This document shows, piece after piece, positions 32,387 to 41,560 of a DNA stretch of 43,031 bases. Below the pieces are notes generated by a model. The model had not been told where the DNA came from, ran no database searches, and saw only the letters and a program-made list of their open reading frames with translations. Source of the stretch: Planctomycetota bacterium (GTDB lineage Bacteria > Planctomycetota > Planctomycetia > Gemmatales > Gemmataceae); NCBI GenBank assembly GCA_016191165.1, contig JACPPF010000119.1, positions 1 through 43,031 of the forward strand, read 5' to 3'. The translations under genes and the position numbers were made by a program. Each line of letters opens with the position of its first letter. Positions within the stretch are counted from its first letter, which is position 1.

Positions 32387-33022
32387 CTACTTGTTGCCAA
32401 GGACACCAGCCATTGTATCCGCGCCCAACTGGTGAAGCAATTCCCGATACCACGCCCCGGCCTGCGCTGCCCGGCCTGGCAAGGCGGTGGTGCCCCAGAT
32501 GACCGTGAAGGTCTGGGTCGTCTGCGCGTCGGTCTTGGTGCGTTGGGCATCCTTGACCGCGTTGCCACAAGGCCCCGCCGCGTCGAACAGGCAAAGCAGT
32601 CCGGCCAAATCGATCGTTTGCCCCGAGGCGTTGAAGACATACGACGCGCCCGCCGGCGCGATCGACACGCGAAACGGCGGCGTGGCCTTCCCAAGATCGA
32701 CAATGCTGATGGGCAGACCGCTATGCAACGATACGATGTTGCAAACATCCACGGCCGGATTGATCGAGGAGAGAGACCCATCCGCCACCGCGCGAACGAG
32801 ATACTCGGACGCCGGCTTGCTGCGGCCGGACGGCTTGAATCCGCCGTGACGAAGCAGCGCCCGTACCGCGTCCCGAACGGAGTCGTCGCTTTTCATGGGG
32901 GCGCCGGTTTCCAGCGCCAGAAGCGCGAACACCTCGGCAGGCGTCGTCGTTTCGCCCAACGGTTTGGGAAACGTCGTGGTAAACGCAAACAGGTCGAGCA
33001 GGGGATGGGGATCAAGTTTCAT
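32387..33022 (-). CDS. B3/B4 tRNA-binding (PheRS-beta editing-like) domain protein
   Basis: The 211-residue protein is a stand-alone B3/B4 domain, the module that in phenylalanyl-tRNA synthetase removes mis-attached amino acids. The core shows GRSKPASEYLVRAVADGSL, SINPAVDVCNIVSLHSGLPI and SIVDLGK. Free-standing B3/B4 proteins may trans-edit mischarged tRNA or bind other substrates. ATG at 33022 (MKLDPHPLLDLF) is preferred because AAAAAGG precedes it; upstream starts at 33052 and 33115 are possible. Uma2 and queG follow in a tight operon, placing it in a tRNA-linked context. Confidence 0.85.
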   Translation of the reverse strand: MKLDPHPLLDLFAFTTTFPKPLGETTTPAEVFALLALETGAPMKSDDSVRDAVRALLRHGGFKPSGRSKPASEYLVRAVADGSLSSINPAVDVCNIVSLHSGLPISIVDLGKATPPFRVSIAPAGASYVFNASGQTIDLAGLLCLFDAAGPCGNAVKDAQRTKTDAQTTQTFTVIWGTTALPGRAAQAGAWYRELLHQLGADTMAGVLGNK

Positions 33023-33245
33023 GGCTACCTTTTTCTCAGTATCTGTTTTCATTGTACGGTCAACAAACAATCGCCTGCCGCGTTTGACGGCGGAATGGAA
33101 AAAATTGGAAATCACAAATGTAAAGCTGGCTTTTGCCCGGGGGTTCGTGTTAAACTAAAAGGCACTGGGGCAGTCCGACGACGCATCGCTCGAAAGGCCG
33201 CGGGCCGGATTCCTCCGTGGGGAAGAAGCAACCAGGAATAACGCC

Positions 33246-35372
33246 ATGTCACCTGCGCAAATGCCTTGCCCGCACTGTGGCGCGATGTTTGACGTTGCCG
33301 CGGGCACGCCATCGGCGTGTCCGATCTGCCGGCAACCTCTCAACGCCCCATCGCCGTCAGAATCAGCCCCACGCACGGGAATCAACGCGGCTTCCGATGC
33401 GACCCTGTCCGATACGCTCGCTGATCAACCGTTGAAATTGCCCGTGACGGCCAAGGCGCGGAAAGCCAAGGACGGAATCCTTGTGTCGAAGCCGTACGCG
33501 CCTCCCGGCGCCATCGCCTCGGGAGCGGCGCCCCCTTCAGGGCCGACCGTTCTTCCCCAGCTCGCGGCGCCCACGGCTCCGCCACTTCGCAAGCCACAGC
33601 AAAGCAATGCCGGCGGCAAAGCGATCCTGCTTGGGAGCGTGTTCGGCTTGCTCCTGCTTTTTCTGGGCGGGCTCGCCATTGCAGGCTGGAAGTTAACAGA
33701 GGCCAGGGAAGCAAATCCTGATGAACTCAACGATTCCAAAACCCCGAAGGTTCTTGTCAAGGCGGATGACCAGAAGAAATCGATCCCAAAGGAAAACTAT
33801 CCCGGCGGCGAAGACAATCTGGCCAAGGTTTCCGCCGATGAACTGGAAGACCTTCGCCTGAAGCTCGAAGAGGAATTGAAGCAAACCCTGAAACGAAAAG
33901 TGTCCGCGCGGCCGGTCAACGAGGCGGCATGGGATCCCATCCTGTCGTCGGACGGATCGCGACGGATCGCCGTCGGAGTGGATCAGCGAAAAATCAACCT
34001 GGCCATCGACAAGGGCGTTGCGTTTTTGAAACGCACCCAGCTGCCCAACGGCTCCTGGAGTTCGGGACATACCGTCGGGTATGCTTCCGTCGGCGGATTG
34101 ACCCTGCTGGAATGCGGCGTATCGGCGAAGGATCCCGCCGTGCAACAGGCGGCCAAGTTCGTTCGCGGCCACATCGCCAACCTGACCTCGACGTATGAAC
34201 TGTCGCTGGCCGTCCTTTTTCTGGATCGCCTGGGCGATCCATCCGATGAAGCGCACATCCAGGGCATGGGCCTGCGCCTGATGGCGGGGCAACAGGAATC
34301 GGGAGGCTGGCATTACCACTGCCCGCTTTTGCCGGCGAAGGAAATGTATGAGCTTTTCAACTTTGTGCGTGCTAACGAAGAGCCTAATTTTCTGCATCCG
34401 ATCCGTGATAAACTCAAGACGCACTCGGGCATCGTCGTCAATCCCGTGCGCGAGCCGATCAAATTCGCAAACCCCTTCAGCGAACTCAACGATTTGATTC
34501 TTGTCCAGGGCATTGCCGAAATAGGCGCCGCCAAAAAGCCGAAGGACGTGACCGGGGCCATCATGCCACTGGTTTTCCAGGAAAAACCGCCCCCCAACAA
34601 GAAGCCAGTCCCTGGGAAAACCTCACCAATGAAAGGCAAGCGCCCGGGCAAGCTGGCGCCAAACCTCAAGAACCTTCTGGTCGTGAAGAACCAGGGCAAG
34701 AAAAAAAGGAACCGAGGCAACGTCAACGGTGGCGGGGGAACCGATAACTCGAATACCCAGTTTGCGCTACTCGCCTTGTGGGCCGCGCGCAGGCACGGCG
34801 TGCCAACCGATCAGGTTCATCTCGCCGGTTATCACCGCTTCACGACCTCGCAGAACGCGGACGGTGGCTGGAACTACCATTACAAGGGTTCCGGTTCGAC
34901 CGCGAGCATGACCGGGGTCGGGCTCCTCGGGTTAGCGATGGGGCATGGGACTTCTCCGGAGGTTGTCCGTTTCAATCCGAAAAACCCCAAAGACTTTCTG
35001 GTAAAGCCCGCTCTACAGGATCCAGACATTCAGCGCGGGTTGCTGGCCCTGGCGCGCAGCATCGGTCAACCGTCCACCGATCCCAAGGCATCCAACTTCC
35101 CGATGCAGAATCTCTACTTCCTCTGGACCGTGGAACGGGTCGCCATGCTTTATGACCTGAAAACCATCGGCGGCAAGGACTGGTACGGCTGGGGCGCACA
35201 GATTCTCGTTCACAATCAAAACGCGCAAGGGGCCTGGCCCGTCTCCTATTATCCGGGCCAATCGACGCCGCTCAACACTTGCTTCGCCCTCCTGTTTCTG
35301 CGGCGATCCAACCTGGTACAGGATTTGACCAACAACCTTCGACTTTATTCCGGTGTTCGCGACGGCGAATGA
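33246..35372 (+). CDS. Zinc-ribbon, membrane-anchored alpha/alpha-toroid protein (paralogue 1)
   Basis: The 708-residue protein has four parts: a zinc ribbon (Cys8/11 and Cys25/28), a Pro/Ala/Ser-rich linker, one transmembrane helix at about 126-147 (LLGSVFGLLLLFLGGLAIAG), and, from about residue 245, an alpha/alpha-toroid of the terpene-cyclase/prenyltransferase-repeat type (INLAIDKGVAFLKRTQLPNG, GWHYHC, NTQFALLALWAARRHGV, SQNADGGWNYHYKG). A Lys/Pro-rich disordered insert of about 65 residues (435-500) splits the toroid. No DxDD or metal-binding catalytic motif is evident, so it may be a binding protein rather than a cyclase. The paralogue at 35395 follows after 22 nt. Confidence 0.8.
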   Translation: MSPAQMPCPHCGAMFDVAAGTPSACPICRQPLNAPSPSESAPRTGINAASDATLSDTLADQPLKLPVTAKARKAKDGILVSKPYAPPGAIASGAAPPSGPTVLPQLAAPTAPPLRKPQQSNAGGKAILLGSVFGLLLLFLGGLAIAGWKLTEAREANPDELNDSKTPKVLVKADDQKKSIPKENYPGGEDNLAKVSADELEDLRLKLEEELKQTLKRKVSARPVNEAAWDPILSSDGSRRIAVGVDQRKINLAIDKGVAFLKRTQLPNGSWSSGHTVGYASVGGLTLLECGVSAKDPAVQQAAKFVRGHIANLTSTYELSLAVLFLDRLGDPSDEAHIQGMGLRLMAGQQESGGWHYHCPLLPAKEMYELFNFVRANEEPNFLHPIRDKLKTHSGIVVNPVREPIKFANPFSELNDLILVQGIAEIGAAKKPKDVTGAIMPLVFQEKPPPNKKPVPGKTSPMKGKRPGKLAPNLKNLLVVKNQGKKKRNRGNVNGGGGTDNSNTQFALLALWAARRHGVPTDQVHLAGYHRFTTSQNADGGWNYHYKGSGSTASMTGVGLLGLAMGHGTSPEVVRFNPKNPKDFLVKPALQDPDIQRGLLALARSIGQPSTDPKASNFPMQNLYFLWTVERVAMLYDLKTIGGKDWYGWGAQILVHNQNAQGAWPVSYYPGQSTPLNTCFALLFLRRSNLVQDLTNNLRLYSGVRDGE

Positions 35373-35394
35373 CCCGCCTGGCAAGGAAAACGCT

Positions 35395-37587
35395 ATGAAA
35401 ACCACGCAACTGACCTGTCCGAATTGTCGTTCGTCCCTCAAATTCGGCGCGGAGATCGCCGCGGGTATGTCGGTGGAGTGCCTGATTTGCATGAAGCCAT
35501 TTGTCGCCACCAACCCGGTCGTGATGGATGCTCCGGCGCCGGCCCCCGCGCCGCCCAGGAAACCAGCGCCGGCAAAAACGTCCGTGAGCGCGAGCAAACC
35601 TGGCGCCGAACTTGCGCAACCCTCCGCGCCGCGGCTGCGCAAGCCCGCCAGCTCCAGCGGCGGATTGGTCACCGCCGCGGTCGCGGTCGCCGTCCTGCTC
35701 CTGGTCGCCGGCGCAGGTTTCGGCATCTGGAAATTCATTGACTCCAATTCCGCGAAATCTGGGCCCGACAAAAATACCGATGGCGGCCCCATCGCGCTGA
35801 ACCCGAAAAAAGGCGATAGCGACAAGAGTGTGATCCCGCCCAAGAAAAAGCCCGAGAAAGAACCTGACCCGGCGCCGAAAAAAACCAATACAGATCAAGT
35901 CAACAACAACCCGCCCGAAAAAAAGGCGCCGCCCAAAAAATCGACCGAGGAACCCGAACCCGTCAAGAAGGACGACGAAAAGCCAAAGCTGGTTCGCAAG
36001 GAGACTGGCAAGCCCAAGGTCAAGGATCCAATCCTCACCCTGGAGCCGAAAAAGGAAATCGTCAAGAAAAAAGAACCAGGCCAAAAGCCCGTGCCGCTGG
36101 TGGGCGTCACCCAGTTCAAGATCGATTCCGCAATTACCAAGGGAGTTGCGTATCTGAAGAAATCGCAGCTTCCCAGCGGAACCTGGCCGAGTGAAAAACA
36201 CGCGGTTGGCCACGCGTCACTGGGCGGCCTGGCGCTGCTCGAATGCAAGGTCGCGACGGATGATCCGTCGGTGGTTCGGGCAGCCAGGTTTGTTCGCGCC
36301 AATGTTGGCAGTTTGAATAGCACCTACGATATATCGACTGCGGTTTTATTTCTCGATCGGCTAGGCGATGCCGCGGATCGCCCGATTATCCAGGGACTGG
36401 CGCTTCGTCTGATCGCCAGTCAGGACGCGGGCGGCGGTTGGGGCTACATCTGCAATGTCCTGTCGCCACGGGCCATGTATGACCTCTTCGATTTCCTTCA
36501 GAAAAACAAGAAGTCCAACGTCCTGAACCCGCTTGGAACGCCGGTCAAGCAAGCCGTGATGGTCGCCAATCCAGCAACCAAGCTCAATGATCCGAGCGAT
36601 CCGTTTTACCAGTTTGCGGAGTTGGTCAAGAACAAGGGAGCGGGCGGCGCAGGCAGGCCGTTCCCAGCACCGGGGGGCGGGCTGCCGCTGCCTCTGCCCG
36701 GCGGCAAGCAGCCCTTGCCCTTGCCCATCCCAGGTGGCAAGCAGCCCCTGCCCTTGCCGTTGCCCGGCGGCAATCCTCCGCTTCAGCCGCTGCCGGGCGG
36801 ACAACCGCCGGTACAGGGCGGACCTTTGCCAGGCGGCGTCCAGGACCCGCTTGGCCCGGGAGGTAGCAACGCTCACATTCCGGCCGTCAAGTTTAACGGC
36901 AAGACCAAAAACCAGGTGCCTCGTCCCGAAGCCAGCGTGGGCAATGCCGACAATTCCAACACCCAGTTCGCCCTTCTCGCGCTGTGGGCGGCGCGCCGGC
37001 ATGACGTGCCAGCCGATTACGCTCTTGCATTCGCTTACCAGCGCTTCATGGCGTCTCAGGTTCAGGACGGCGGTTGGGGCTACGGCTTCGTGGCCGGCGT
37101 CCCGCAGGGTTCCCACACCATGACCTGCGTGGGCCTGTTGGGGCTGGCGCTCGGGCATGGCGTCGCGCCCGAAGTGGTCAAGTTTGACGCGAAAAACCCC
37201 AAGAATTCGGTAGTCAAACCCCCATTGCAAGATGCCGCCATCCAGCGCGCCCTGACTTGCGTCACGCGCTACATTGGCCAGCCTCATGCGAATCCCAATG
37301 GCGCGCAGATCCCGATGGAGAACCTTTACTTCCTCTGGTCGGTGGAACGCGTTGCGGTCCTCTATGATCTGAAGACGATGGGGGGCAAGGACTGGTACAG
37401 CTGGGGCGCTCAAATCCTGGTCCGCAACCAGGACGCCGACGCGGGCGACTGGCGTGATTCCAACTACACCGGCGCCAATCCCGCAGTCAACACCTGCTTC
37501 GCTCTGCTGTTCCTGCGCCGCTCCAACCTCGTGCAGGACCTGACAAACGATTTGCGCTTCTACTCCGGCATCCGTCAGGTTGATTGA
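35395..37587 (+). CDS. Zinc-ribbon, membrane-anchored alpha/alpha-toroid protein (paralogue 2)
   Basis: The 730-residue protein repeats the plan of its neighbour: zinc ribbon (Cys8/11, Cys29/32), linker, transmembrane helix at about 89-112 (GLVTAAVAVAVLLLVAGAGF), a very Lys/Pro/Glu-rich stalk (about 120-235), and the toroid from about 240 (ITKGVAYLKKSQLPSGTW). It has a Pro/Gly/Gln-rich insert (about 425-490; PLPLPGGKQPLPLPIPGGK) at the same site as the partner's insert. The final 200 residues are very similar in both, for example NTQFALLALWAARRH and RRSNLVQDLTN. ATG 35395 is chosen because homology and an AAGGA site begin there. They arose by tandem duplication and are probably one operon, ended by the terminator at 37621. 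Confidence 0.8.
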   Translation: MKTTQLTCPNCRSSLKFGAEIAAGMSVECLICMKPFVATNPVVMDAPAPAPAPPRKPAPAKTSVSASKPGAELAQPSAPRLRKPASSSGGLVTAAVAVAVLLLVAGAGFGIWKFIDSNSAKSGPDKNTDGGPIALNPKKGDSDKSVIPPKKKPEKEPDPAPKKTNTDQVNNNPPEKKAPPKKSTEEPEPVKKDDEKPKLVRKETGKPKVKDPILTLEPKKEIVKKKEPGQKPVPLVGVTQFKIDSAITKGVAYLKKSQLPSGTWPSEKHAVGHASLGGLALLECKVATDDPSVVRAARFVRANVGSLNSTYDISTAVLFLDRLGDAADRPIIQGLALRLIASQDAGGGWGYICNVLSPRAMYDLFDFLQKNKKSNVLNPLGTPVKQAVMVANPATKLNDPSDPFYQFAELVKNKGAGGAGRPFPAPGGGLPLPLPGGKQPLPLPIPGGKQPLPLPLPGGNPPLQPLPGGQPPVQGGPLPGGVQDPLGPGGSNAHIPAVKFNGKTKNQVPRPEASVGNADNSNTQFALLALWAARRHDVPADYALAFAYQRFMASQVQDGGWGYGFVAGVPQGSHTMTCVGLLGLALGHGVAPEVVKFDAKNPKNSVVKPPLQDAAIQRALTCVTRYIGQPHANPNGAQIPMENLYFLWSVERVAVLYDLKTMGGKDWYSWGAQILVRNQDADAGDWRDSNYTGANPAVNTCFALLFLRRSNLVQDLTNDLRFYSGIRQVD

Positions 37588-37620
37588 TCCGGAAGCGAGC
37601 CCTTCGCCCCGAAAAACCTC

Positions 37621-37652
37621 AACAACCCCGCGCCGACCAGCGCGGGGTTGTT
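37621..37652 (+). terminator. Hairpin terminator after toroid pair
   Basis: AACAACCCCGCG (37621-37632) and CGCGGGGTTGTT (37641-37652) form a perfect 12-bp stem with an eight-base loop, followed by a short T-stretch. It lies 33 nt after the second toroid gene. Confidence 0.7.
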
Positions 37653-37669
37653 TGCGTCAAGGCATTGCC

Positions 37670-38515
37670 ATGAAACCGTGCCTCAGCCAGGCCACGACCA
37701 TGCCCTGTAGCTTCGCGGACGACGTGAACTCCTGCGCCGATGCCGGCTGCCCCGCCCTGGAGGTTTGGTTGACCAAGCTGGAAGACCACCTGCAAACCAC
37801 CTCGATCGACGCCACACGCGAACTGCTAAGCCGGCGCAACATCATGTTACCAGCGGCGGCCTACCAGGGTGGCTTGTTGCTTTCGCAGGGAGAGTCCAGG
37901 CGAGCCCACTACGATCATTTTCTTAAACGGCTGGACTTGTGCCAGCAGTTCAACATACAGACTCTCTTGCTCGCGCCGGATTTCACGCAAAAAACCGAAT
38001 CCACTCACCTCGATCAAGCGTGCGCCGCCTTGGCCGGGGCGGCGCAGTGGGCTGCCGGGTTCGGCGTCACGCTCGCCCTGGAATTTCGCGCTCGAGACAC
38101 CTTTTGTGCCAGCCTCGACACCGCGCTGGCGCTCATCCATCAATGTGGCGAACCAAACGTTGGCGCCAACCTTGACGTTTTTCACTGGTACACCGGCCCG
38201 AGCAAGTTTGAGGATTTCGCGCTCCTGACACGTGACCGCCTGGCCCACGTGCAAATTTGCGATCTGGCCGGCGTGCCCCGCGAACTCGCCACCGATGCCG
38301 ACCGCGTCCTGCCGGGCGACGGCGACTTCCAACTCCTGCCGATCCTTGATGTGCTACGCCGCCTCGGCTATGACGGCTGGGTCTCGCTGGAGGCCATGAA
38401 CCCCACCCTTTGGCGCGCCAATCCCAAACAGGTCGCGGAAATCGGCTACACATCCCTCCGCAAGATTCTGGGCCTAGCCGTCACCGAATCGGCCTGGAGC
38501 GCCCGCCCGATTTGA
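37670..38515 (+). CDS. Sugar phosphate isomerase/epimerase-like TIM-barrel protein
   Basis: The 281-residue protein is a xylose-isomerase-like barrel. Candidate metal ligands are Glu in LALEFRA, Asp and His in GANLDVFHWY, His in HVQICDLAG, and Glu in VSLEAMNP. Substrates in this family range from inositol derivatives to hydroxypyruvate, and cannot be told from sequence. The chosen ATG at 37670 follows the terminator and has AAGG about eight bases upstream; the open frame extends 30 codons back through the terminator and is rejected. It is not closely similar to the 7730-8551 barrel. Confidence 0.82.
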   Translation: MKPCLSQATTMPCSFADDVNSCADAGCPALEVWLTKLEDHLQTTSIDATRELLSRRNIMLPAAAYQGGLLLSQGESRRAHYDHFLKRLDLCQQFNIQTLLLAPDFTQKTESTHLDQACAALAGAAQWAAGFGVTLALEFRARDTFCASLDTALALIHQCGEPNVGANLDVFHWYTGPSKFEDFALLTRDRLAHVQICDLAGVPRELATDADRVLPGDGDFQLLPILDVLRRLGYDGWVSLEAMNPTLWRANPKQVAEIGYTSLRKILGLAVTESAWSARPI

Positions 38516-38722
38516 CCATCCCCGAGCCAATTACCCCCCAGGCGGCCGATTTGCTTGAAGCTGTGCCGAACATTCGGCTTGCAGCGCATCGTTTTCCGAA
38601 GTTTGCCCCATTTTGGCTTCAGTTCCGGCTGTTTTGAACCGCGAAAGATTTACAATTGAGCGAACGGTGTTTCACTTCGGGATGTGAAGCCTGCGTCATC
38701 GGAATTCGTCGAGGAGACAGAA

Positions 38723-39562
38723 ATGAGGCGATTGAGTTGCTTGATTTTCGGTTTGGCCGTGGCTGGTTTGTTGCACGGGCCCGCGTTTGGGCAAGCGAAA
38801 AAAGAGAAAACGAAAGATTCACCCAAGAAGGTCGAATTCAGGGGACCGTCCTACAAGCACCTGGATGGTCAACTGGTGGTCTTCGTCGCCAACGGCGCCG
38901 GCGGCTCGACGGCGGTCAGCGACAACCTGTTCGACCTCAACAGCGAGCACAACCTGCGGTTGCGAATTCAAATGGTCCCCTGGGCCAAACAAGACTCGCT
39001 GTTTCGCGATCTGGTTGACCAGGAGTCCCAGATCAACGCCGCCGCTCGCATTGCCTGCACGGTGGAGGCCATCCGCAAGGACGCCCCCCACGCCCATTTC
39101 TTTTTCGTCGGGCAAAGCGCGGGCGCCCGCGTCGTCCTCGCTGCCGCGGAGATGCTGCCTGCCAAGAGCGTCGACCGAGTCATCGTCCTGTCGCCCGCTG
39201 TTTCCTGCTTCTATGATTTGACCCGGGCGCTCAAGACGTCGAAGTACGGCATCGATAACTTCTATAGCACCGAGGACGGCATCCTGGAAATTGCCGAGGA
39301 GAAGGTCGGCACCGCCGAAGGCCTCAAGACTCCGATGGCCGGCCGCGTCGGTTTCCGGCTCGCTTCGTCTGACAAGAAGGAAATCGAGGCCTATCGCGCC
39401 GTCCGGCAAATCCGCTGGACCCAGGACTATTGCGGCTCGGGCGGACACTTCGCCTGGACCTTGCGGCACAATCTCAAGAAGACCGTCGTGCCGATGTTCT
39501 TCTGTGCCCCCGCCGGCGATTGCCCCACCATCGTTTTGAACAAGAAACCAGCAAAAAAATAG
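38723..39562 (+). CDS. Secreted alpha/beta-hydrolase-like protein
   Basis: The 279-residue protein starts with a signal peptide (MRRLSCLIFGLAVAGLLHGPAFGQ). The strand-turn-helix FFFVGQSAGARVVLAAAEM has a GxSxG nucleophile elbow with Ser132; VIVLSPAV and a late GSGGHFAWTL (with the candidate catalytic His) fit the fold. GAGGAG is six bases before the ATG at 38723. The substrate is unknown; lipid or ester hydrolysis in the periplasm is plausible. DUF1501 follows after about 140 nt on the same strand. Confidence 0.7.
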   Translation: MRRLSCLIFGLAVAGLLHGPAFGQAKKEKTKDSPKKVEFRGPSYKHLDGQLVVFVANGAGGSTAVSDNLFDLNSEHNLRLRIQMVPWAKQDSLFRDLVDQESQINAAARIACTVEAIRKDAPHAHFFFVGQSAGARVVLAAAEMLPAKSVDRVIVLSPAVSCFYDLTRALKTSKYGIDNFYSTEDGILEIAEEKVGTAEGLKTPMAGRVGFRLASSDKKEIEAYRAVRQIRWTQDYCGSGGHFAWTLRHNLKKTVVPMFFCAPAGDCPTIVLNKKPAKK

Positions 39563-39704
39563 GTCTCCCGCCGCCTGGAGCCTGGTGTTCGTATGGCGTC
39601 ATACGGACGCCAGGCCATTTCCTAAACCCATCGTTGACTCCCGGCCAAATCTATGCGAACATGAACTCCGCCCACGAGCTCATTGGCATGGGCAGGAGTT
39701 CCGC

Positions 39705-41072
39705 ATGTTAAAACCCGTGCTCCGCGCCGCCTCGATGCGCCGCCGTGATTTCCTTCAGGTCGGTCTCCTTGGCCTGGGCGGCCTGGGGCTTGCTGACCTT
39801 TTGCGCGCCCGCGCGGCCGCCGCGGAGCGCGCCACGAACCGGCGTGACACCTCGGTGGTTCTGCTTTTTCTCACGGGTGGGGCAAGCCACATCGAGATAT
39901 TTGATCCCAAGATGTCGGCCCCGGCCGAATACCGCAGCATCACCGGTGCGACGCCAACCACGCTACCCGGCGTTGCCTTCGGCGGCACGTTCCCCCGCCT
40001 GGCGCGGCTCGCGGGTCAAATGGCGGTGGTTCGATCGTTCACGCATGAAACGAGCGATCACACGCGCGCGGTGCAACAAGTGATGCGTGGCAACAACACC
40101 GGCCAGGCGGGCATGGGTGCAATCCTGGCGCGCCTGCGCGGCCCCAGCCATCCGACCACCGGCTCCCCAACGCACGTTTACCTCAGCGAAACCGAAATTG
40201 ACGCTCAGTTCGACAAGGAGCGGCAACGCCTTCTCGAGGCCGCCGGGCCAGGGCAACTGGGCGGCGCCTACGCGCCTTTTCCGCTCGGGTTCAACAGCCC
40301 AACCAGCCGGGACCTCCATCTGAATATTTCGCGGCGCCGCCTGGAAGATCGCCGGGCCATGCGTCATGCCTTCGACCAGATCGCCCGCGCCGTGGATACG
40401 TCCGGTTCGCTCGAAACGCTCGATCGCTTTGAACGGCAGGCATATGAGGTGCTTGTGGGCCGATCGCGCGGCGCCTTCGACCTGGCCCGCGAGGATCGCC
40501 GCGTCGTCGAAAGCTATGACACGAGCCGTTTTCGCACGGGCCTGAAGGAATACCGCGGCTCATCGCTGGGTCACCAGCTCCTCCTGGCGCGACGGCTCTG
40601 CGAGGCGGGGTGCGGCTTCATCACGATCCACAATCCCGGCTGGGACATGCACGGCGGGACCACCCAACTCGACATGCGCCACGGCATGGAGGAGCTCGGA
40701 CGGCCCGTGGATCACGCCGTTGCCGCCTTTTTGGAAGATGTCCATCAGCGCGGCCTGAGCGACAAAATTCTCCTGGTCATCACCGGCGAGTTCGGGCGCA
40801 CCCCCAGAATCAACGCCAGCGCCGGCCGCGATCATTGGCCCCAGCTCAGCACGCTGGCGCTGGCCGGCGGCGGCCTGCGCATGGGACAAGTGGTCGGCCA
40901 ATCGACCGCCCGCGCCGAGGTTCCGCGCGCCGATCCCGTGACCATCGAAAATCTGCTGGCAACCGTGATGCACGTCCTCCTCGACGACAACGCCCAGCGC
41001 CGCCTTCCCCTCCTGCCCGGCGCCGTGGCCGCCACAGTTGCCAGCGCCCGCCCGATCCGCCAGCTGATCTGA
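39705..41072 (+). CDS. DUF1501 family Tat-exported protein
   Basis: The 455-residue protein starts with a Tat signal (SMRRRDFLQVGLLGLGGLGL). It has the DUF1501 (sulfatase/alkaline-phosphatase-like superfamily) features LFLTGGASHIEIFDPK, RSFTHETSDHTRAVQQ, GWDMHGG and VITGEFGRTPRIN. DUF1501 proteins normally accompany a DUF1549/DUF1553 cytochrome-type partner in planctomycetes; none is present here, so this one is an orphan. ATG at 39705 has AGGAG six bases upstream. Function is unknown; an outer-surface hydrolase-like role is presumed. Confidence 0.9.
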   Translation: MLKPVLRAASMRRRDFLQVGLLGLGGLGLADLLRARAAAAERATNRRDTSVVLLFLTGGASHIEIFDPKMSAPAEYRSITGATPTTLPGVAFGGTFPRLARLAGQMAVVRSFTHETSDHTRAVQQVMRGNNTGQAGMGAILARLRGPSHPTTGSPTHVYLSETEIDAQFDKERQRLLEAAGPGQLGGAYAPFPLGFNSPTSRDLHLNISRRRLEDRRAMRHAFDQIARAVDTSGSLETLDRFERQAYEVLVGRSRGAFDLAREDRRVVESYDTSRFRTGLKEYRGSSLGHQLLLARRLCEAGCGFITIHNPGWDMHGGTTQLDMRHGMEELGRPVDHAVAAFLEDVHQRGLSDKILLVITGEFGRTPRINASAGRDHWPQLSTLALAGGGLRMGQVVGQSTARAEVPRADPVTIENLLATVMHVLLDDNAQRRLPLLPGAVAATVASARPIRQLI

Positions 41073-41102
41073 TCAAAAAGCCCGCGGAACCTGACAAATC
41101 GT

Positions 41103-41132
41103 TTGCAGTTGGCCGCGCGCGCCGCTTACAAT
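41103..41132 (+). promoter_or_regulatory. Promoter candidate for the 41216 gene
   Basis: TTGCAG (41103-41108) and TACAAT (41127-41132) are separated by 18 bases and lie about 85 nt before the ATG. Both hexamers have one or two mismatches, so this is only a candidate. Confidence 0.35.
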
Positions 41133-41215
41133 AGCTCCATGAACTCTCGGCGGGCAGACGCCGCGCCGCTACGTCCGATCCCATTTCGTTTACGACTTTC
41201 TTCAGGAGGTGCACC

Positions 41216-41560
41216 ATGGTTCGCATTGCCTATTTTCTGATGTTCCTGATGGTCGCAGGCTGGTTGGCGCCAACCGCGCACGCCCAGGACTTGAAGAAAC
41301 TGGCGGCGCGCGTTGCCGAGCAAGGCCAGCTTGTGAACGAACTCCGCTCGGCTCTCAAGAAGAACGACGGATCTTCCCAGCGCGCCCAGCACGATGCCGC
41401 GGTCGCCGAATACAACGCCAGGGTCAGGATTTTCAACCACGCAATTGCCAGGGCAAACCAGGATGTGGCCGACCTCAACCGCACGATCGCGGCCTACAAC
41501 AAGATCGTGGCCGAGTACAACCGGGCGATCGCCGAATCGACAAAAAAGAAAATACGCTGA
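41216..41560 (+). CDS. Small secreted coiled-coil protein
   Basis: I do not recognise this 114-residue protein. A signal peptide (MVRIAYFLMFLMVAGWLAPTAHA) is followed by about 90 residues of continuous charged helix with heptad-like spacing (LAARVAEQGQLVNELRSALK, AEYNARVRIFNHAIARANQD, AYNKIVAEYNRAIAES), a likely coiled coil, ending in a Lys-rich tail. A near-perfect ribosome-binding site (AGGAGGTG) precedes the ATG. It may pair with the collagen-like protein 220 nt downstream as an extracellular structural component; this is context only. Confidence 0.65.
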   Translation: MVRIAYFLMFLMVAGWLAPTAHAQDLKKLAARVAEQGQLVNELRSALKKNDGSSQRAQHDAAVAEYNARVRIFNHAIARANQDVADLNRTIAAYNKIVAEYNRAIAESTKKKIR

